32,827 nt of DNA. Source: Xanthomonas hortorum pv. cynarae. GTDB taxonomy: Bacteria; Pseudomonadota; Gammaproteobacteria; Xanthomonadales; Xanthomonadaceae. The stretch covers positions 1-32,827 of the forward strand of contig NZ_MDFM01000045.1 of assembly GCF_002939985.1 (NCBI RefSeq). Direction: 5' to 3'. A program made the position numbers and the translations under genes. How positions within the stretch are numbered: the stretch's first letter is position 1; each line of letters starts with the position of its first letter. The notes beneath the pieces were generated by a model. That model did no database searches. It was not told where the DNA came from and saw only the letters and a list, made by a program, of their open reading frames with translations. Shown piece by piece: positions 31,568 to 32,827 of the stretch.

Positions 31568-32425
31568 ATGACATCGACCACTATTCCCGCCGCGCTGGGC
31601 GATTGGATCATTGCGCAGGCAATGGCCGGCCAACCGCCCGAGCAAGCGCTACAACCGCTACTGGATCAGGGCTGGAACGAGCAGGACGCCATCGACGCGG
31701 TCGAAGCGCTGTTGCGTGAGCACATCCAGCAACACGCAGTGACACACAGCCTGCCGGTACCGGTGCGCGTGCCTACGGTGTTGCAGGACAACGATGCCTC
31801 GCTGCTGGAGTTGGGCGACCGCCAGGTGCGTGTACTGGTCAGCCTGCTGCTGCCGCGCGTGGTGGTGCTGGGTGATTTTCTGTCCGATGCCGAATGCGAT
31901 GCCTTGATCGCACTGGCACAACCACGCCTGGCACGTTCGCGCACAGTGGACAACGACAACGGCGCGCAGATCGTGCACGCCGCGCGCACGAGTGACAGCA
32001 TGTGTCTGCAACTGGGCCAGGACGCGTTATGCCAACGCATCGAAGCGCGCATCGCACGCCTGCTCGATTGGCCGGTAGACCACGGCGAAGGGTTGCAGGT
32101 CCTGCGCTACGCCACCGGCGCGGAATATCAGCCGCACTACGACTATTTCGACCCAACCGCCGCCGGCACACCGGTGTTGTTGCAGGCCGGCGGTCAACGC
32201 CTCGCATCGCTGGTGATGTATCTCAACACGCCCGAACGCGGCGGCGCCACGCGCTTTCCCGATGCACATCTGGACGTGGCCGCCGTCAAAGGCAACGCAG
32301 TATTTTTCAGCTACGACCGCCCGCATCCGATGACGCGCAGCCTGCATGCAGGCGCACCGGTACTGGCCGGCGAAAAGTGGGTCGCAACCAAGTGGTTGCG
32401 CGAACGCGCGGTGCGTTTGCCCTAG
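31568..32425 (+). CDS. Prolyl-4-hydroxylase-like Fe(II)/2-oxoglutarate dioxygenase
   Basis: This 285-residue predicted cytoplasmic protein has an N-terminal helical segment (about 1-60) and a C-terminal double-stranded beta-helix of the P4Hc family. Iron ligands are visible as HxD (H190, D192 in YQPHYDYF) and a distal H260 (SLHAGAP), with K270 (GEKWVATKW) as the 2OG-binding basic residue. ASLVMYLNTPERGGATRFPD and GNAVFFSYD are typical of prolyl hydroxylases. No signal peptide is seen. The ATG at 31568 has AGGG only two bases away, so the in-frame ATG at 31553 could also be used. It is divergent from the Pro-rich lipoprotein, an attractive but unproven substrate. Other possible targets include ribosomal or elongation-factor prolines. 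Confidence 0.88.
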   Translation: MTSTTIPAALGDWIIAQAMAGQPPEQALQPLLDQGWNEQDAIDAVEALLREHIQQHAVTHSLPVPVRVPTVLQDNDASLLELGDRQVRVLVSLLLPRVVVLGDFLSDAECDALIALAQPRLARSRTVDNDNGAQIVHAARTSDSMCLQLGQDALCQRIEARIARLLDWPVDHGEGLQVLRYATGAEYQPHYDYFDPTAAGTPVLLQAGGQRLASLVMYLNTPERGGATRFPDAHLDVAAVKGNAVFFSYDRPHPMTRSLHAGAPVLAGEKWVATKWLRERAVRLP

Positions 32426-32827
32426 TCAGTCAAGCGCGCGATGCCCTAACTGCTTGCGGGACACCGCACCAGACAGTTTGCTGGTTACTTGAAAAACATG
32501 CACACCGACTATCTCGACCGGTCCTTGCCCGCTCACCAGCGCGGGACCTTACGCGGCATGGATGCCGCGTAAGAGCCTACACGGACGTACTTGCGGCGTG
32601 TCCCGCGATGGTGGGCGGGCAAGGGCCCTGCAGCGAAGTCACAGATCAACCGCTCCGTAACTGATCTATCCGCACTCTCCATGCGTTTCAAGACAACCGA
32701 GATTTCGAGTCTTAGCGCCATTTAGATGCGATCAAAAGCTTGGTGTGATACGCCCAGGGTTCCGTAGACACTCAAGACCCTCGTTGCGCGTAGCGCCGTT
32801 CAAACTCTACAGGGGACAGGTCGCCAG
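32426..32827. other. Intergenic right end
   Basis: No gene is supported in this 402-bp end. It contains the large palindromic repeat listed separately (32523-32624); the remainder shows no RNA gene, ribosome site or family-like protein. The oxygenase transcript probably ends at or near the repeat. Confidence 0.5.
32523..32624. repeat. Large nested palindromic repeat (Xanthomonas intergenic repeat type)
   Basis: Outer arms of 25 bases (32523-32547 and 32600-32624) pair with two mismatches. Nested asymmetrically inside is a perfect 12-bp hairpin (CTTACGCGGCAT, two bases, ATGCCGCGTAAG, 32548-32573). The whole element of about 102 bp would fold into a long branched stem. I recognise the CCTTGCCCGC...GCGGGCAAGG boundary as a dispersed intergenic repeat in xanthomonad genomes. 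It may act as a transcription-ending or mRNA-protecting structure after the oxygenase gene. Confidence 0.75.

Noticed and set aside
1..32827. tRNA, rRNA, CRISPR arrays, insertion sequences, phage attachment sites
   Set aside because: None of their hallmarks (cloverleaf ends, regularly spaced repeats, transposase motifs, flanking duplications) was recognised on reading both strands.

Overview
The window is GC-rich, protein-dense Gammaproteobacterial DNA that I assign to Xanthomonas (campestris/citri/axonopodis-type rather than X. oryzae). The grounds are a complete xcs-type second type II secretion operon (order C-D-E-F-G-H-I-J-K-L-M-N), a Xanthomonas-style GlcNAc-utilisation locus (nagQ-nagP-nagR-nagB-nagA with a TonB-dependent receptor), and a large Xanthomonas-type palindromic repeat at the right end. 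Almost everything reads on the minus strand; only the 2-oxoglutarate oxygenase at the right reads on the plus strand.

Left half (about 359-15440): two consecutive minus-strand units. The first, read from about 15700 downwards, encodes a TonB-dependent receptor, a Tat-signal GH2 glycosidase, a GH89 alpha-N-acetylglucosaminidase and an HGSNAT-like membrane acyltransferase (NagX). The second, read from about 5790 downwards, encodes a GntR regulator (nagQ), an MFS GlcNAc transporter (nagP), a LacI regulator (nagR), an SIS-domain GlcN-6-P deaminase (nagB-II) and GlcNAc-6-P deacetylase (nagA). Together they describe uptake of a GlcNAc-containing glycan through the outer membrane, exo-trimming in the periplasm, import of GlcNAc, and conversion of GlcNAc-6-P to fructose-6-P. 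No GlcNAc kinase is present here, so it must be encoded elsewhere. A 726-bp gene-poor stretch (15441-16166) holds a good sigma70-like promoter, GntR-type motifs (AATTGGTA/AATTGGTC) shared with the nagQ promoter, and a NagR-like palindrome.

Centre (16167-27000): the xcs operon, with start/stop overlaps at most junctions. It supplies inner-membrane platform (C, F, L, M, N), ATPase (E), five pseudopilins (G, H, I, J, K) and secretin (D). A terminator and a cluster of TGTGTC repeats precede xcsC.

Right end (27160-32827): a second TonB-dependent receptor and, upstream in the same unit, a lipoprotein with a Pro-Ala-Pro-Thr linker and a beta-helix-like body. A prolyl-4-hydroxylase-like Fe(II)/2OG oxygenase diverges from the lipoprotein across a 187-bp start-to-start region (31381-31567) containing a Pho-box-like element. 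The most interesting hypothesis is that lipoprotein, receptor, oxygenase and Xcs machinery form one functional module: a dedicated secretion system with its own surface-lipoprotein substrate, perhaps Pro-hydroxylated and perhaps phosphate-responsive. The second is a GH89/NagX pair mirroring the human lysosomal HGSNAT-NAGLU pathway. No rRNA, tRNA, CRISPR array, insertion sequence or phage gene was seen.
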